Source of the DNA: Candidula unifasciata
Taxonomy: Eukaryota > Mollusca > Gastropoda > Stylommatophora > Geomitridae
DNA: 64,000 nt
Assembly (NCBI GenBank): GCA_905116865.2
Contig: CAJHNH020004879.1
Coordinates: forward strand, 391,001 to 455,000
Direction of reading: 5' to 3'
The notes beneath the pieces were generated by a model, which was given only the letters and a program-made list of their open reading frames with translations, made no database searches and was not told the origin of the DNA. Of this stretch, positions 11,410 to 53,194 are shown in pieces. Made by a program: the position numbers and the translations under genes. Numbering within the stretch: the first letter of the stretch is position 1; every line of letters starts with the position of its first letter.

Positions 11410-12475
11410 TTATTCATTAACGCGTATACTGCTGTATGGAGAGTAAACATGGAGAACTAAAGCAATTACAAATAAACTGCAATAATTCATTAACTGCTAC
11501 CTGCGCAGAATAGAGGGAATTAAACAGTATGATAGAATCACTTATCTTGAAATCTGAGAGTGAAATTTGAAACAAATCTAGAGAATCCAGAGGTAAGGAA
11601 AAGATCCTAGCGTTTGAGAAAAGCCGATTGCAGTATAACTAGGGCAATAAAGCAGACCAGAATAGACTGAAGCTAAAAAGGTGGGGAGGACATGAGGCAG
11701 GCTGCGTGGGATAGCAAAGAATAGGGCGACTGTTTGTGTGTTGGCTAGGGACCCGTGCTCCACTTGGGGTTATGAACACAAGAAAAAGGTCGAATGTCCT
11801 AGAAATGAAGACTTCGATGTTTGGAAGGAGCTGGGAATGAAGAAGGGTTGTTAAAATAAATGACAAGCGATTGCTGAAATACTTCTGCTGTATTTAGTGA
11901 TTAATAAAGACAATCATAGAAGCCCTCTGGACATACCCATACATGCTGCGGTCTCCACTTCAGTAGCCCCACAAGCAAACGACGGATCACAGCCGTTCTG
12001 TTTTTAATAACCATAGGTATTGTGCTTTTAGTGAACAGATCATATTTGGCCGCTCAAGATTGCATCCACTGTACTCACCAACCTTGGCAAGAGATACACA
12101 GTCATGCTTATCATCAGAATTGTCCTAGCGATCTGCATCTGACGCGGCATTTATGACCTCGCGTCTGTTCAGTACCGGACTAGTCACAGTAACCGATTTG
12201 TCTACCAGCTAATCTTCAACAAACCCAGTGGCGCTGCGCGCGTCTTGTAGTCCCTATGTCAGACCAGCGACTGCCTAAGAGCATCTTATATGGTGAACTG
12301 CGTTGAGGAAAATAAAACCCATGTACGTACAAGAAACGGTTCATCTAAAAGAATTCATTGGAGACGTTTGGTCTTGATCCTGATTCATAGAAAGTCACTG
12401 GTCATTGCTCACGATCGTTTACGCTCTTTTTCATGGGAAGCGGTAACTTGTGAGCAGCTAGAGGAGCAGTGGCTG
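11410..12475. other. Unassigned intergenic sequence
   Basis: No gene, array or repeat match recognised. Short open frames lack any known pattern. Confidence 0.5.

Positions 12476-12477
<2 letters not shown>

Positions 12478-12548
<71 letters not shown>
12478..12548. repeat. (GA)n microsatellite
   Basis: About 35 uninterrupted GA dinucleotides. Confidence 0.98.
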
Positions 12549-12550
<2 letters not shown>

Positions 12551-12774
12551 CACACAAACTCGCACACGCACACAACCGTGAACTGAATCCTCCAGCAGAT
12601 ACGACCCAAATCCCCGGACCACACAGCGCTAGAACTTAGCTTTATCGGTCACTTAACATACACAAAACCTCACTCAGCGGATCTAAGGACTGGTCATAGA
12701 CAATTGTGATGGACGAACAACAGCTACCCCTAGTTCCCTAACCATGTCTTCCTTTAGCGGGATAATTAAAACAA

Positions 12775-13160
12775 CAGCCACAACAAGATGCTTATATACA
12801 CAACAAAAACGTGTACACATAGATACCGCGAACATATATGTACCAGTGAACATAACAACATGTGTACACATATACACAACATGTGTATACATGGAGCCAA
12901 CAACAACAACAAGGTAGAAGTGGTCACAACAAAACTTTGTACCAGGGAACACAGCATATGTGTACGAATGCATAACAACATATGTACACACGGAGACAAC
13001 AACAAAGGTACACATGATCACAACAACAGATGTACACCTGATCATAACAACAACGTGTGTACATATGGACACAGCAACAGCAATCTTCACCCGAAGATGA
13101 CAACAACATATGTACGCGTGCAGACAACAGCAACATTTGTATGCATGAACCAAAAAAAAA
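12775..13160. repeat. Degenerate minisatellite, ACAACA/TGTACACAT
   Basis: About 15 imperfect units built from acaacaacaa and gtgtacacat, ending at an A-rich run near 13150. Open on both strands only because of the repeat. Confidence 0.85.
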
Positions 13161-13169
13161 AAAAAAAAA

Positions 13170-14090
13170 TATACGAATAAAACATAAATAAAAAACAGAA
13201 AACCTATGTACACGTAGAGATAACGAAAAAAAAAAAAAAAGATAAATAAAGAGAAACAGGCGGCATGTTTTTGAAGAGTGTAACCAGAAAACACTGATGA
13301 GCCTGAACCATAGAAGAGCACAGGACAAAAAACTTGACTATAAATCTTGTGCTGTTGTTGGGGAAGGGGGCAGTAAGGTGAATGGCACCAATGGTCTGCT
13401 GAGACAGATCGATATTTTACCATGTCTGTCTAAGTTGAACTGCCTTCACAGCCCAGACTCTTGCTTATGTTTCCATCCCGATCCGTCAACACAAGACGGA
13501 TATGATAATTGGGCTTATTACTGTTACATCTGTATTTTCCGTACATGTGTCTCCAGCTGTCCCCCATTTCCATTGACAAATCGGGGACACGTAGCTGTGA
13601 GATCGTACATGCGGTCATAGCAACAGATGGTAGATTATGAGCATCTCGGCGAGTTGAAGGATGAATCAGTGAGCTGAAAGTTTAGATCACATTTAATTTC
13701 GTAGGGGTATAAAGTTTAAAAAAAAAAAAAATCAAGGACTTTCTGCTCACAGAAATGATTAATTGTCCTGTTGTACCATCATTTGTCACGCAGGACTCGC
13801 AGTCTATTTTTCCATTCCATTCTGTCCTGTGTAATCAATTCAATATGGATGGAGTCCCATCCAGCAAATGTGTCCTCCCATCAGCGTTTACTTCTGGTGT
13901 TCTGGACTCAAAGCCCACATTCCGGTGAAACAGTACCACAGTCCAGAAATTGACTAGAAACCTGAGTTCTCTTTCGCGGTTTACAGCCGTTGAAGGTTAA
14001 GGGGAAACAAATGAGATTACATTCATCGTAGGGTCTGACCAACAATATACGAGTACCACTTTGCGGTAGTCTGTTAAAGAGAGACTTTCA
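13170..14090. other. Unassigned sequence upstream of the GAT array
   Basis: No exon, element or array recognised. A frame at 13297-13620 has no recognisable similarity. Confidence 0.45.
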
Positions 14091-14109
14091 AGTGTGCGTG
14101 ACGAGAGCA

Positions 14110-15475
14110 GATACATTCTGATGGTAATGCTTATGATGGTGATGGTAATGCTGATGATAACGGTAATGATGATGATGGCAATGCTGATGATGATGATGAT
14201 GGTAATGATGATGATGGTAATACTGATGATAACGGTAATGATGATGATGGTAATGCTGATGATGATGGTAATGCTGATGATGATGATGGTAATGCTGATG
14301 ATGATGGTAATGCTGATGATGATGATGGTAATGCTGCTGATGATGATGGTAATGCTGATGATGATGGTAATGCTGATGATGATGATGGTAATGCTGATGA
14401 TGATGATGGTATTGCTGATGATGATGATGGTAATGCTGACGATGATGATAATGCTGCTGCTGATGATGGTAATGCCGATGATGATGGTAATGCTGATGAT
14501 GATGATGGTAATGCTGATGATGATGATGGTAATGCTGATGATGATGGTGGTGATGATGATGATGGTAATGCTGATGATGATGATGATGATGGTAATGCTG
14601 ATGATGATGGTAATGCTGATGATGATGGTAATGCTGATGATGATGGTAATGTTGATGATGATGATAGTAATGCTAATGATGATGGTAATGCTGATGATGA
14701 TGATGGTAATGCTGATGATGATGATGGTAATGCTGATGATGATGGTAATGCTGATGATGATGATGATGGTAATGCTGATGATGATGATGGTAATGCTGAT
14801 GATGATGATGATGGTAATGCTAATGATGATGGTAATGCTGATGATGATGGTAATGCTGATAATGATGATGGTAATGCTGATGATGATGATGGTAATGATG
14901 ATGGTAATGATGATGGTAATGCTGATGATGATGATGGTAATGCTGATGATGATGGTAATGCTAATGATGATGGTAATGCTGATGATGATGGTAATGCCGA
15001 TGCTGATGATGGTAATGCTAATGATGATGGTAATGCTGATGATGATGGTAATGCTGATGATGATGATGGTAATGCTGATGATGATGATGCTAATGATGAT
15101 GATGGTAATGCTGATGATTATGATGGTGATGATGATGATGATGATGGTAATGATGATGATGGTAATGCTGATGATGATGGTAATGCTGATGATGATGGTG
15201 GTGATGATGATGATGGTAATGCTGATGATGATGATGGTAATGCTGATGATGATGGTAATGCTGATGATGATGATGATGGTAATGCTGATGATGATGATGG
15301 TAATGCTGCTGTGAATGATGGTAATGCTAATGATGATGGTAATGCTGATGATTATGGTATTGCTGATGATGATGATGCTAATGATGATGATGGTAATGCT
15401 GATGATGATGATGGTTGTAATGCTGATGATAATGGTAATGATGATGATGGTAATGCTGATGAGGATGGTAATGAT
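14110..15475. repeat. GAT-rich minisatellite (gatgatggtaatgct)
   Basis: About 1.37 kb of 15- and 18-bp units, gatgatggtaatgct with a variable number of GAT. It ends about 40 bp before the SIK2 acceptor at 15516. The 406-residue Met-rich frame over it is a repeat artefact. Confidence 0.97.
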
Positions 15476-15513
15476 GACGGCAGTCTGTGTGAGCTGTTTA
15501 TATTTTTGTCTAA

Positions 15514-44689
<29,176 letters not shown>

Positions 44690-44706
<17 letters not shown>

Positions 44707-45270
44707 TTTCCCTATCATATTTGAGTCCTCAGTAACAGAGAGACATGTCTTGATTTTCTCTGTCATATTTGAGTCCTCAGTAACAGAGGGACATGTCATG
44801 ATTTTCTCTGTCATATTTGAGTCCTCAGTAACAGAGGGACATGTCATAATTTTCTCTGTCATGTTTGAGTCCTCAGTAACAGAGGGACATGTCATGATTT
44901 TCTCTGTCATATTTGAGTCCTCAGTAACAGAGGGACATGTCATGATTTTCTCTGTCATATTTGAGTCCTCAGTAACAGAGGGACATGTCATAATTTTCTC
45001 TGTCATGTTTGAGTCCTCAGTAACAGAGGGACATGTCATGATTTTCTCTGTCATGTTTGAGTCCTCAGTAACAGAGGGACATGTCATGATTTTCTCTGTC
45101 ATGTTTGAGTCCTCAGTAACAGAGGGACATGTCATAATTTTCTCTGTCATGTTTGAGTCCTCAGTAACAGAGGGACATGTCATGATTTTCTCTGTCATGT
45201 TTGAGTCCCCAGTAACAGAGGGACATGTCATGATTTTCTCTGTCATGTTTGAGTCCTCAGTAACAGGATA
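44690..45270. repeat. 48-bp minisatellite over the SIK2 stop codon
   Basis: About 12 units with tgtcatattt, gagtcctcagtaacagaggg and acatgtcatgattttctc. The first unit includes the SIK2 stop (atgTCTTGAttt). Because 48 is a multiple of three, long frames stay open on both strands. Confidence 0.96.
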
Positions 45271-45274
45271 GGTT

Positions 45275-45825
45275 ATGCTTTATGTCCTCAGTAACAGACA
45301 GACATGTCTTGTTTTGCTCTATCATACATTCATTGTCAATAACACATTTACATGTATGCTGTTTCAGCAGTTGTTTGGCAAACCATATGTGAATGTTTTA
45401 TCATAAAGCTACCATCATTTGTTGGGCAAACACCAAACACACATGCTCTGTCACATGGTTATAATCAGTTGCTGGATAGATAAGTATGTATAACTGTATT
45501 ATCAGCAAGTGTTGGGTAGGTAGATGTGCATCATTTTGTTGCCAGCAAATATTGGATAGATTGAGGTGAAAAATCATTTTACTGCCATCAGTTGTTGAAT
45601 AGATAGATGTGGTACATCAGTCTGATTAATTCAATAAATTAGTTGTTGGATAGATAGATAGATGTAGTACATCAGTTCATTATAATCAGATGTTGTGTTC
45701 TGATCTCAAACTTCACCAGAAGTATGCCTATATCTGGCAGTAAGTGGGAAAAGATGAAGTTTACACTTTGAGGAAGATTTAAGGCTTAACATATGGTCTG
45801 TTCATGACTCACCTTTGTTGTGCAT
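45275..45825. other. SIK2 3' flank
   Basis: AT-rich sequence with a loose repeat ttgttggatagatagatg (45460-45690). No gene. Confidence 0.5.
45633..45638 (+). promoter_or_regulatory. Candidate poly(A) signal for SIK2
   Basis: AATAAA about 0.93 kb after the SIK2 stop, past the 48-bp array, in otherwise unremarkable AT-rich sequence. There is no transcript evidence, and such hexamers are common by chance in this composition. Confidence 0.3.
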
Positions 45826-45829
45826 TGTT

Positions 45830-46208
45830 GAACAGAGCAGCTGTACAGATACAGGTATCACCTACATTAGGTGATCATTGTTGAACAGAGCATGTACAGA
45901 CAGGTATCACTCGGGAGGTGTGCATTGTTGAACAGAGCATGTACAGACAGGTATCACTCGGGAGGTGTGCATTGTTGAACAGAGCATGAACAGACAGGTA
46001 TCACTCGGGAGGTGTGCATTGTTGAACAGAGCATGTACAGACAGGTATCACTCGGGAGGTGTGCATTGTTGAACAGAGCATGTACAGACAGGTATCACTC
46101 GGGGGTGTGCATTGTTGAACAGAGCATGTACAGACAGGTATCACTCGGGAGGTGTGCATTGTTGAACAGAGCATGTACAGACAGGTATCACTCGGGAGGT
46201 GTGCATTC
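45830..46208. repeat. 45-bp minisatellite
   Basis: Eight units of gtgcattgttgaacagagca then tgtacagacaggtatcactc and gggag, nearly identical. Confidence 0.96.
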
Positions 46209-46399
46209 CAGGGGGAACTGTGAAATCTGATGGAGACTTATGAATGGCTGTGCTTTTTCTTTCCTAGATGGTAAAATGTCATATCGTTGATCAGGGTGTT
46301 AGCTATAGGAATGCTGAGTGATCTCATTGATCAAGGCTGGTTAAGCTCGTTATTACTGAATGATCTCATCAAACAAGGCAGGTTAAACTATAGGAATAC

Positions 46400-46675
46400 T
46401 GAGTCCCCCATGTGGGTTCCGGGGCCCCATTGTGGGGAAAACAAGAGATAGACCCACTGCCTCCCCAAAAGCATGTCGTAAGAGTCGACTAATTGGAGAG
46501 CTTCCTTTGAAGTCGGAGTGCATCTGCCGGAGAGGCAAGGAACCAACAGTCTGTATTCAAGAGAATGAGATCTGTAAAACTGATGCACACGCAACACTCA
46601 GGTTCTGGAGCAGGACTGCAGTTCAGTAGTGGATGAGCAAAAAGAACTTTCCGCCAGAGGAGTACAGCTCAAAAC
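46400..46675 (+). mobile_element. Repeat C copy
   Basis: tagacccactgcctccccaa, taagagtcgactaattggag, gtcggagtgcatctgccgga, ggcaaggaaccaacagtctg and ctcaggttctggagcaggac. One of the best-preserved copies. Confidence 0.75.
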
Positions 46676-46689
46676 AGGTGAAAAATATT

Positions 46690-47170
46690 GAGTGAAACCA
46701 AAGGTACAGATAGAAATGAGTGATCTTGTAAATCAAAACAGGTTAAGCTATAAAAATATTAAGTGATCATATCAACCAAAGGTACAGCTATAGAAATATT
46801 CATTGATCTCATAAATCAAAACTGGTTAAGCTGTAGAAATATTAAGTGGTCTCATCAATCAAAGCAGGTTAAATTATATAAATATTGTGTGATCTCATCA
46901 ATCAAAGCAGGTTAAGTTATATAAATATTGTGTGATCTCATCAATCAAAGCAGGTTAAATTATATAAATATTGTGTGATCTTATCAATCAAAGCAGGTTA
47001 AGCTATAAAAAATATTGAGTGATCTCATCAGTCGGAGCAGATTAAGCTATATAAATAATGAGTGATCTCATCAATCAAAGCAGGTTGTGTGATTTAATTA
47101 ATCAAAGCAGGTTAAGCTATATAATTATTGTGTAATCACATCAGTCAAATCAGGTTAAGCTGTATGAATA
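46690..47170. repeat. Minisatellite of about 41 bp
   Basis: About 11 units of gatctcatcaatcaaagcag then gttaagctatataaatattg. Related sequence starts at about 46300, before the repeat C insertion. Confidence 0.9.
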
Positions 47171-47274
47171 CTGATTCCATCAGTGAACAGTGCCTAGCCA
47201 TGTCATACTACCGGAATAACTAGGCTCGGCTGTTTACTACTGGTGGTACCTGTGTATCTGCATGTTTTCTTGTT

Positions 47275-47520
47275 CTCTATATGGGTTCAGGGACCTCATT
47301 GTTGGGGAAAACAAGAATAAACCCACTGCCTACCCACACAAAAAAGCATGTTGTAAGAGTCGACTGATCGGGAGTTTCCTTCGAAGTCGGAGTGCATCTG
47401 GCGAGCAGCAAAGAACAACCAACTGCATACAAAAATTGGATGTACACGAAAAACTCAGGCCCTGGCACAAAGTCAAAATGGACGAACAACCAGGACTTTG
47501 CTTCAGAGCTTACAACCGGT
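47275..47520 (+). mobile_element. Repeat C copy
   Basis: aataaacccactgcctaccc, gtaagagtcgactgatcggg and gaagtcggagtgcatctggc, then ctcaggccctgg. Joined directly to the LINE fragment that follows. Confidence 0.68.
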
Positions 47521-47539
47521 GACAAAGAAGAAGTTCTCT

Positions 47540-48003
47540 TTTTGTTAAAACTGCATTGTATTCTTGTACTGTTAATTTATCAATGGCTTGAATCATTACA
47601 GAAGTCCACTGTGCGAGGAGTCACCTTTATTTTTGTTCCGGGACACGCAGGCGTCGATGGAAATGAAAGAGCTGACAGGTTGGCTGGATCCGCTATCACT
47701 ACCGACGGTCGGCCTATGGATCATGCTGATATTATCAATGCCCTCAGAGAAATGGGAAGGATAGAGGACTTTGGTGGCAGTGAATCCACATCACTCGCCA
47801 GAATGGCAGACTTGGGAATTAAGATCGGCACAGCAAAAAACGAGACGCACACCGGACACGTCAGAAGACTTGTTAATCAACATAGAACTGGTACTATTAG
47901 CCATCGGACGTTGGGATTCATACTGAGGGGAGGATCTGAGCACCTATGGACATGTCCGGAGTGCAATGATGATAACCCAACTAACTAACTAACTAACTAA
48001 CTG
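47540..48003 (+). pseudogene. LINE RNase H end with (AACT)n tail
   Basis: Open frame: VRGVTFIFVPGHAGVDGNER then ADRLAGSA (RNase H end), then HTGHVRRLVNQHRTGTISHR and LRGGSEHLWTCPECNDDN, ending in actaactaactaactaact. 5'-truncated, otherwise little damaged. Confidence 0.82.
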
Positions 48004-48249
48004 TTAATTTAACTGTAAAGCACTCATAGTTGTTACCCACTTAAATGCCCATAAATGTGTTAGTTATAAATCACTTATAGGTAAGCATGTATTTCCAACC
48101 AGCTTGTATGTATGTGTGTTGTAATGCATTTATTTAATACATCTGGTTTAGTTATAATCTACCCGTGTTTTGTATAATACATATGTTTTTTAAGACTGTT
48201 AGTTACAGCACACTTGTATGTCTGTATGGTGTCATTTATGTTCTTGTGC

Positions 48250-48640
48250 TCATGGCAAATGTGTCGCCCTGTAACTGCTCAATTCCTGAGCCAGTGAAAA
48301 CCACTGTCCCTTGTGAACAATAATTGAAATGGACTTTATTCCCAGCAAAGCCAACTGGCCTGGGCAATCATGCCTCTCCATAATCCACGATCTCCTGCAG
48401 CATGTATCAGACACCTCCATGCCATGCAACAAGACTGTCAAGAATCTTCTCTCGTTGTCTTCCTCTATCCCTCCTTCCACAGATCTTTCCAGTGGTCACA
48501 ACATGTTCTATTTTCCCTTTTTTCATAACATGGCCGAAAAATGATGACTGATGTCTGTGATAAGTTGTCTTCGGGCTCCCGCCTCTTTCAAAACCTCTTG
48601 GATGCTCTTTTTGGCTGTCCAAGGTATACAGCATACACCC
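48250..48640 (-). pseudogene. LINE 3' end
   Basis: Minus frame: YHRHQSSFFGHVMKKGKIEH, VVTTGKICGRRDRGRQREKI, LDSLVAWHGG. Same family as 8600-8890 and 63195-63405. Confidence 0.78.
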
Positions 48641-49070
48641 ACATTAAATACACAAGGCAGTTGTCAGACGGGCCAACAGGCGCAGTCTACCACTAATATT
48701 GCAGTTTATCAATGATGGAAGCTGCAGTTAAGTTAGCAGTTGTACGTGCAAGTTACACATGCAAGTTGCACATGCAGTATTGCATAAGGCACCATCAGTT
48801 CTATGGCAACTAGTCACTTGCCATTTTCTGAATCTACAGTTCTCAACACAAACCAGCTGCTGTCCAGCTAAAAAAAGCATTGCATTGCATTGTCACATGC
48901 ACTTAACTCACTATCCGTATACAGTGCTACCTCAGAATACTTAATCTTTTCCTGATCCTTGAATGTATAGCCTTCATAAGATCTGTCTGTCCATTTCTAG
49001 AGATACATTGTAGGCTGAATTTCACTGCTTGACTCGTTTTGTTTTTGTGGACATTATCTTGCTGCTGTCT

Positions 49071-49300
49071 AACGAATGAACGAATAAACTTTATTTTTGA
49101 AGGGTTAAAAATTGGGCACTACATTCGGCCCATCTAAGCACTCATCTTTCAGAGCACCATTGTATGTTATCAATAATGCATGTTACGTTTATATAAAAGT
49201 AAACATTATTAAATAATGCATACATACATCATGTATACACAATCATACACACTCAAACTCACACTTGTACACATACTCTTACATGCTCATACATACACAT
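49071..49300 (+). repeat. Dispersed repeat D, copy 2
   Basis: acgaatgaacgaataaactt, attgggcac, ggcccatctaagcactcatc and tttcagagc, same order as 27601. Runs into an (ACAT)n array. Confidence 0.7.
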
Positions 49301-49885
49301 ACACTCATGTACAGACATACATTATACATACACGCACATACATACACACACAAACACAAACACACTAAATGTGTACATGCACCCACATACATACATACAT
49401 ACATGCATACATACCTACGTACATACATACATACATACATACATACATACATACATACACCCACATAATACATATTTGCATGCAAACACACACACAAACA
49501 CATACAATCATACATACATACATAATTCATATACACACATACACATACATACATACATACATACATACATACATGCATACATATTCATACATACATACAT
49601 ACATACATACATACATACATACACACACACATACATACATACACACACACATACATACACACACACATGCATGCATACACGCATACATACATACATACAT
49701 ACATACATACATACATACATACATACACATACATACATACATACATACATACATACATACATACATACATACATACATACATACATACACGCATGCATAC
49801 ATACATACATACATAAATACACACATGCATACACATACATACATACACACACACACATAATTATGTACATACACACATACAAAAT
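49300..49885. repeat. (ACAT)n/(AC)n microsatellite
   Basis: About 580 bp of interrupted acat and ac units. All frames open by repetition. Confidence 0.96.
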
Positions 49886-49934
49886 ACATATACAATTCAC
49901 CATACATGAACAGATACACATACAATCAATCCCC

Positions 49935-50245
49935 GGTAAGGGCTGTGATTTTTTTTTTTTTCACGTGGACTTGGACTTCTAGTTATTCCCCCTGGTGTCT
50001 GGGTCGTGAGATCAGACGTCCGTGTGCATTGTTGCGCATGTAAAAGGAAATGGAAAAGCGTAGCCTAACGGCGTTGCCCGCGCAAAATTTAGAGTTAAAA
50101 ATCTACTCAAAGTATTTCAGGATCTCCTCGCCCGTGTTACAGAGCCTGTGCACTGTGCTGAGCTTCTTCGGACTTGAGTTAAAATAAGAACGGAGCACTT
50201 ATGGGTTACTACCCGTGTGTCATGGTGTTGATTTGGTGTTCAAAT
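49935..50245 (+). mobile_element. SINE-like repeat, family 3, copy 1
   Basis: cacgtggacttggacttcta, gttgcgcatgtaaaaggaa, agtatttcaggatctcctcg and gagcacttatgggttactac. Same order as 59040-59400. The 3' end resembles the RNase H LINE tail at 40740-40800. Confidence 0.7.
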
Positions 50246-50930
50246 CCCAACTGCCGATATCGACTGTGTCCCTGTCTTGCAGTTAGTGTGTGTAATGAAG
50301 ATTCAACTGTCTCCTGTTTGTGGCTTCTTTACGAAAACCGTCTGTAAACATGTGTGTCCAAATATTAAAGGCGTACTAATTTATGAATATATAAAGTGAA
50401 AAAGCTCTTTGTTCTGACTTATTTTTGGATGTTCCTGGATTTTCCGGAACTGTAGGCTACTGGGTTGAGTTAAGTGGAGTCAAGAATTGACATTACAGTA
50501 CTCGGTGCATTCCCATGCGTGCTCTGTCCTCATCTTCAGCAGCCAGCGCAAAGTTCCAATACTGATGGTACCGGTCACAATCTTGCATTTCCTCTGAGTG
50601 TAGTGAGCCGGTCAGACCCTCCGGTTACACATTTGTGCCTCATTCTCTTCAGGCCATAATAATTTTCTTGTTCTATTGATTCCGTTGCTTGTTCCAAACG
50701 AGCCTTGACCACATCTGCCTTGTCATGTAGTATCAATCACGATAACGGGCATAGCTGTAAAGACCAGGCGGCTATTTACTAACATGTCTTTCACTAACCA
50801 GCAATCATCTCGACAATTTCTTGTCCTCTACTTTCACGGTTCCACCCAACTGTGGCATCTCCCTACTGACTAAGGCTAGAGGTTTACGGAGCTGTAATTC
50901 TTCCAGTACAGCTCGACGCTTGCCAACCGG
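50245..50930. other. Unassigned intergenic sequence
   Basis: No gene, array or repeat family recognised. Confidence 0.5.
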
Positions 50931-50979
50931 GACTGTGTTATCAGCGCTATGCTAAAAAGTTGAATCGGTTTCTTTTAAC

Positions 50980-51425
50980 TTGTCTCAGAAAGCTGCTCAA
51001 ATCAAATAACAAGAAAGGATCCCACATACTGTTGTTCTTGATAAGGCAAACCTGCCTAGAATCCACACGATACTGAAGAATTAGCAGCTGCGTTGGGCTG
51101 GTCACCTCGCCCGCCTCCCATATAGAGTACTTTATGGCGAGCTCCAGCAAGGGAATAGGTCCCAGTGAGGACAGAAAAAGCGCTTTAGGGACACTCTCAG
51201 AACTGCTCTCAATTCTTTTGGCATCAAAACAGAAACATGGGAGGCTGCTACACAGGACCGTTCTGGATGGCGTACATCCCTCAGGCATGATGCCTTAGCC
51301 AGCCAGGCAGCGGGGGTTACACAGGAAGAGAAACGGAGGCAGACTAGAAAGAACCGTATAGATAATCCCACACTTACTGCTGCTTCTATATGTTGTCCGC
51401 ACGGCTCCAGGCTCCTACTGGACTA
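50980..51425 (+). pseudogene. LINE C-terminal tail fragment
   Basis: Plus translation with frame breaks: LRWAGHLARLP-like, then VRTEKAL, DTLRTALNSFGIKTETWEAA, TQDRSGWRTSL. This is the post-RT tail of a LINE group with a KTLK..L...GI....WE..A.DR..WR pattern. Confidence 0.65.
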
Positions 51426-51496
51426 ATCAGCCACCTTCGTACTCATAATCATTGATCATTAATACTTTTGAATGAATAGTGGTTTTCATCACTCGA

Positions 51497-51625
51497 GATG
51501 GACGAACAACATATGCGCCATATAAAAAGGCTTGGCACTGCATGCCACCAAGAGTCCAGAAGCGGTATCCTGAAGTGTCGATGCGATCAAAGGAGACAGA
51601 CACAAACAGTGTCCTGACCCGGTCG
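51497..51625 (+). repeat. Dispersed repeat A, copy without array
   Basis: gcgccatataaaaaggcttg, catgccaccaagagtcc, gatgcgatcaaaggagacag and gtcctgacc. Lacks the 45-bp unit found at 503-541 and expanded at 6340-7040. Confidence 0.6.
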
Positions 51626-51722
51626 CTGATGATGCGTATAAGCATACACGCACTCACACATACACATCATTCATAAAAACTAAGGCTGCGAGTGGGCCAA
51701 TCGTTTTATCGCATTCCGAAGG

Positions 51723-51803
51723 TGTGTCGAGTCGCTGAAGGGTCAACTGACAAGTGAGACATTTCTACGTCAGTGCCCGACTTTTCCGTGGGGTGGTTAC
51801 ACA
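51723..51803 (+). repeat. 81-bp element, copy 1 (TG...CA ends)
   Basis: tgtgtcgagtcgctgaaggg to ggggtggttacaca. Identical to 55462-55542 except for two bases. Short imperfect inverted ends (TGTGT / TACACA). Confidence 0.8.
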
Positions 51804-52439
51804 AGTCGACAACTCTGTTCTGTTCTAGGATTCTTTCTCTGGTCACAGGCAGCAGGAGTGGGCTGGTATGTATGTAATTAAAGTTTACACATGCTAGTTA
51901 TTTTTTCGTGTGTAGGTGGCGATTAATTGCTATAATAAGGTGAACCTTGTACTTATATTTTTATGTTGAACTTTCTCTCAAACTTTGGTCCCGTTATGCT
52001 GAACTGATTACGTGGTCATGTGTGATGTCATGACAGACAGAATTCAATGAATTCCAACCAACATCAACAGGCATCATTTATGAGGCTCAGAAACCATATA
52101 TCACATGGTGTGGAAATATGTGTGGGACTGGATTCATTGCCTTAATTACATTTAGGTGTTGAATCTGAGATTTTGCGCCTGTCGCCAGCTCCATCCATCT
52201 ATCTAGTTACGTCTGGTCCCACTTCACTCACCGATGAGGGACCAAAAGCATGCGCAGAGCATGTTGCGTGTTGTAAACATGTGTGGACTTCACATCTGTT
52301 TGTGTGACACGTGGAATAAGGTTTAGTGCGCAGATTTTATTTCGGATTCTCCCCAAAACCTCAGTGCTTAAGAAAACAGTATGACAGTGAATTAGAAATG
52401 ATGTTCTTGTTTCTCATCTGTTTACACACAGACACACGA

Positions 52440-52453
52440 ATATATATATATAT

Positions 52454-52537
<84 letters not shown>
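52440..52537. repeat. (TA)n(GA)n(G)n tract
   Basis: About 30 TA dinucleotides, then about 14 GA, then a run of G. Confidence 0.97.
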
Positions 52538-52539
<2 letters not shown>

Positions 52540-53194
52540 TAGATTTCTTATGTCAACTTTCACACACACTCGCACCCACACATCACGCACACAGATAAAG
52601 AAAGTGAGAAAATGTTAGGCTGGTTGGTGGCGGTAATGGTTTAGACACCCCCCCCCCGCCCCCTTTTTCCCCTTTCCTATTTTCCTCTCAAAAGTTAGCT
52701 TGCCATTCACACATATGACTGAAACATTTTAAACGGGTTTTACAAACACATGTACTCGCATAAGACGTGTTAGATTCACCCACACCCAAGACATACTTAG
52801 AAACACAGACCTAGACCGACACATATAAATACACACAAAACACACACCGACAGACACATTCATTGGCGCAGGAATAAGACAATTGTAGGCAGAACACAAA
52901 TATGCCAATCTTGGGTATGCGTATGTGTTTATGTTTTGAAGCATGTTTGCCCTAGTCACATGCAACATTCATCGTGTTATGTTTGTAGTGACGTGTTCGT
53001 GTGTGTGTGTATATTTAAGATTAGTTTCAACCGTGGATATTTACTTGCTAAATATATCAAAGGAAACAAATGTTTCATGCAAGACCGAGCATGCACATTT
53101 GTAGCTGGGAGATGTTTTGTCAAGTCACGGTGACTGCGTCGCCTCTCCCAGAGATCTGATAACCTACTTGTGTCACGGGGTGGAGGGACACTGT

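Noticed and set aside
13297..13620. Possible small gene of 107 residues
   Set aside because: No similarity recognised, overlapped by an equally open minus frame, and no splice or composition support.
14094..15314. 406-residue Met/Leu/Val-rich open frame
   Set aside because: Translation of a GAT-rich array; open only because the units are multiples of three without stops.
1..15500. SIK2 first exon with the glycine-rich loop
   Set aside because: No frame with a GKGNFAVVK-like pattern was found; it is presumed to lie upstream of the window.
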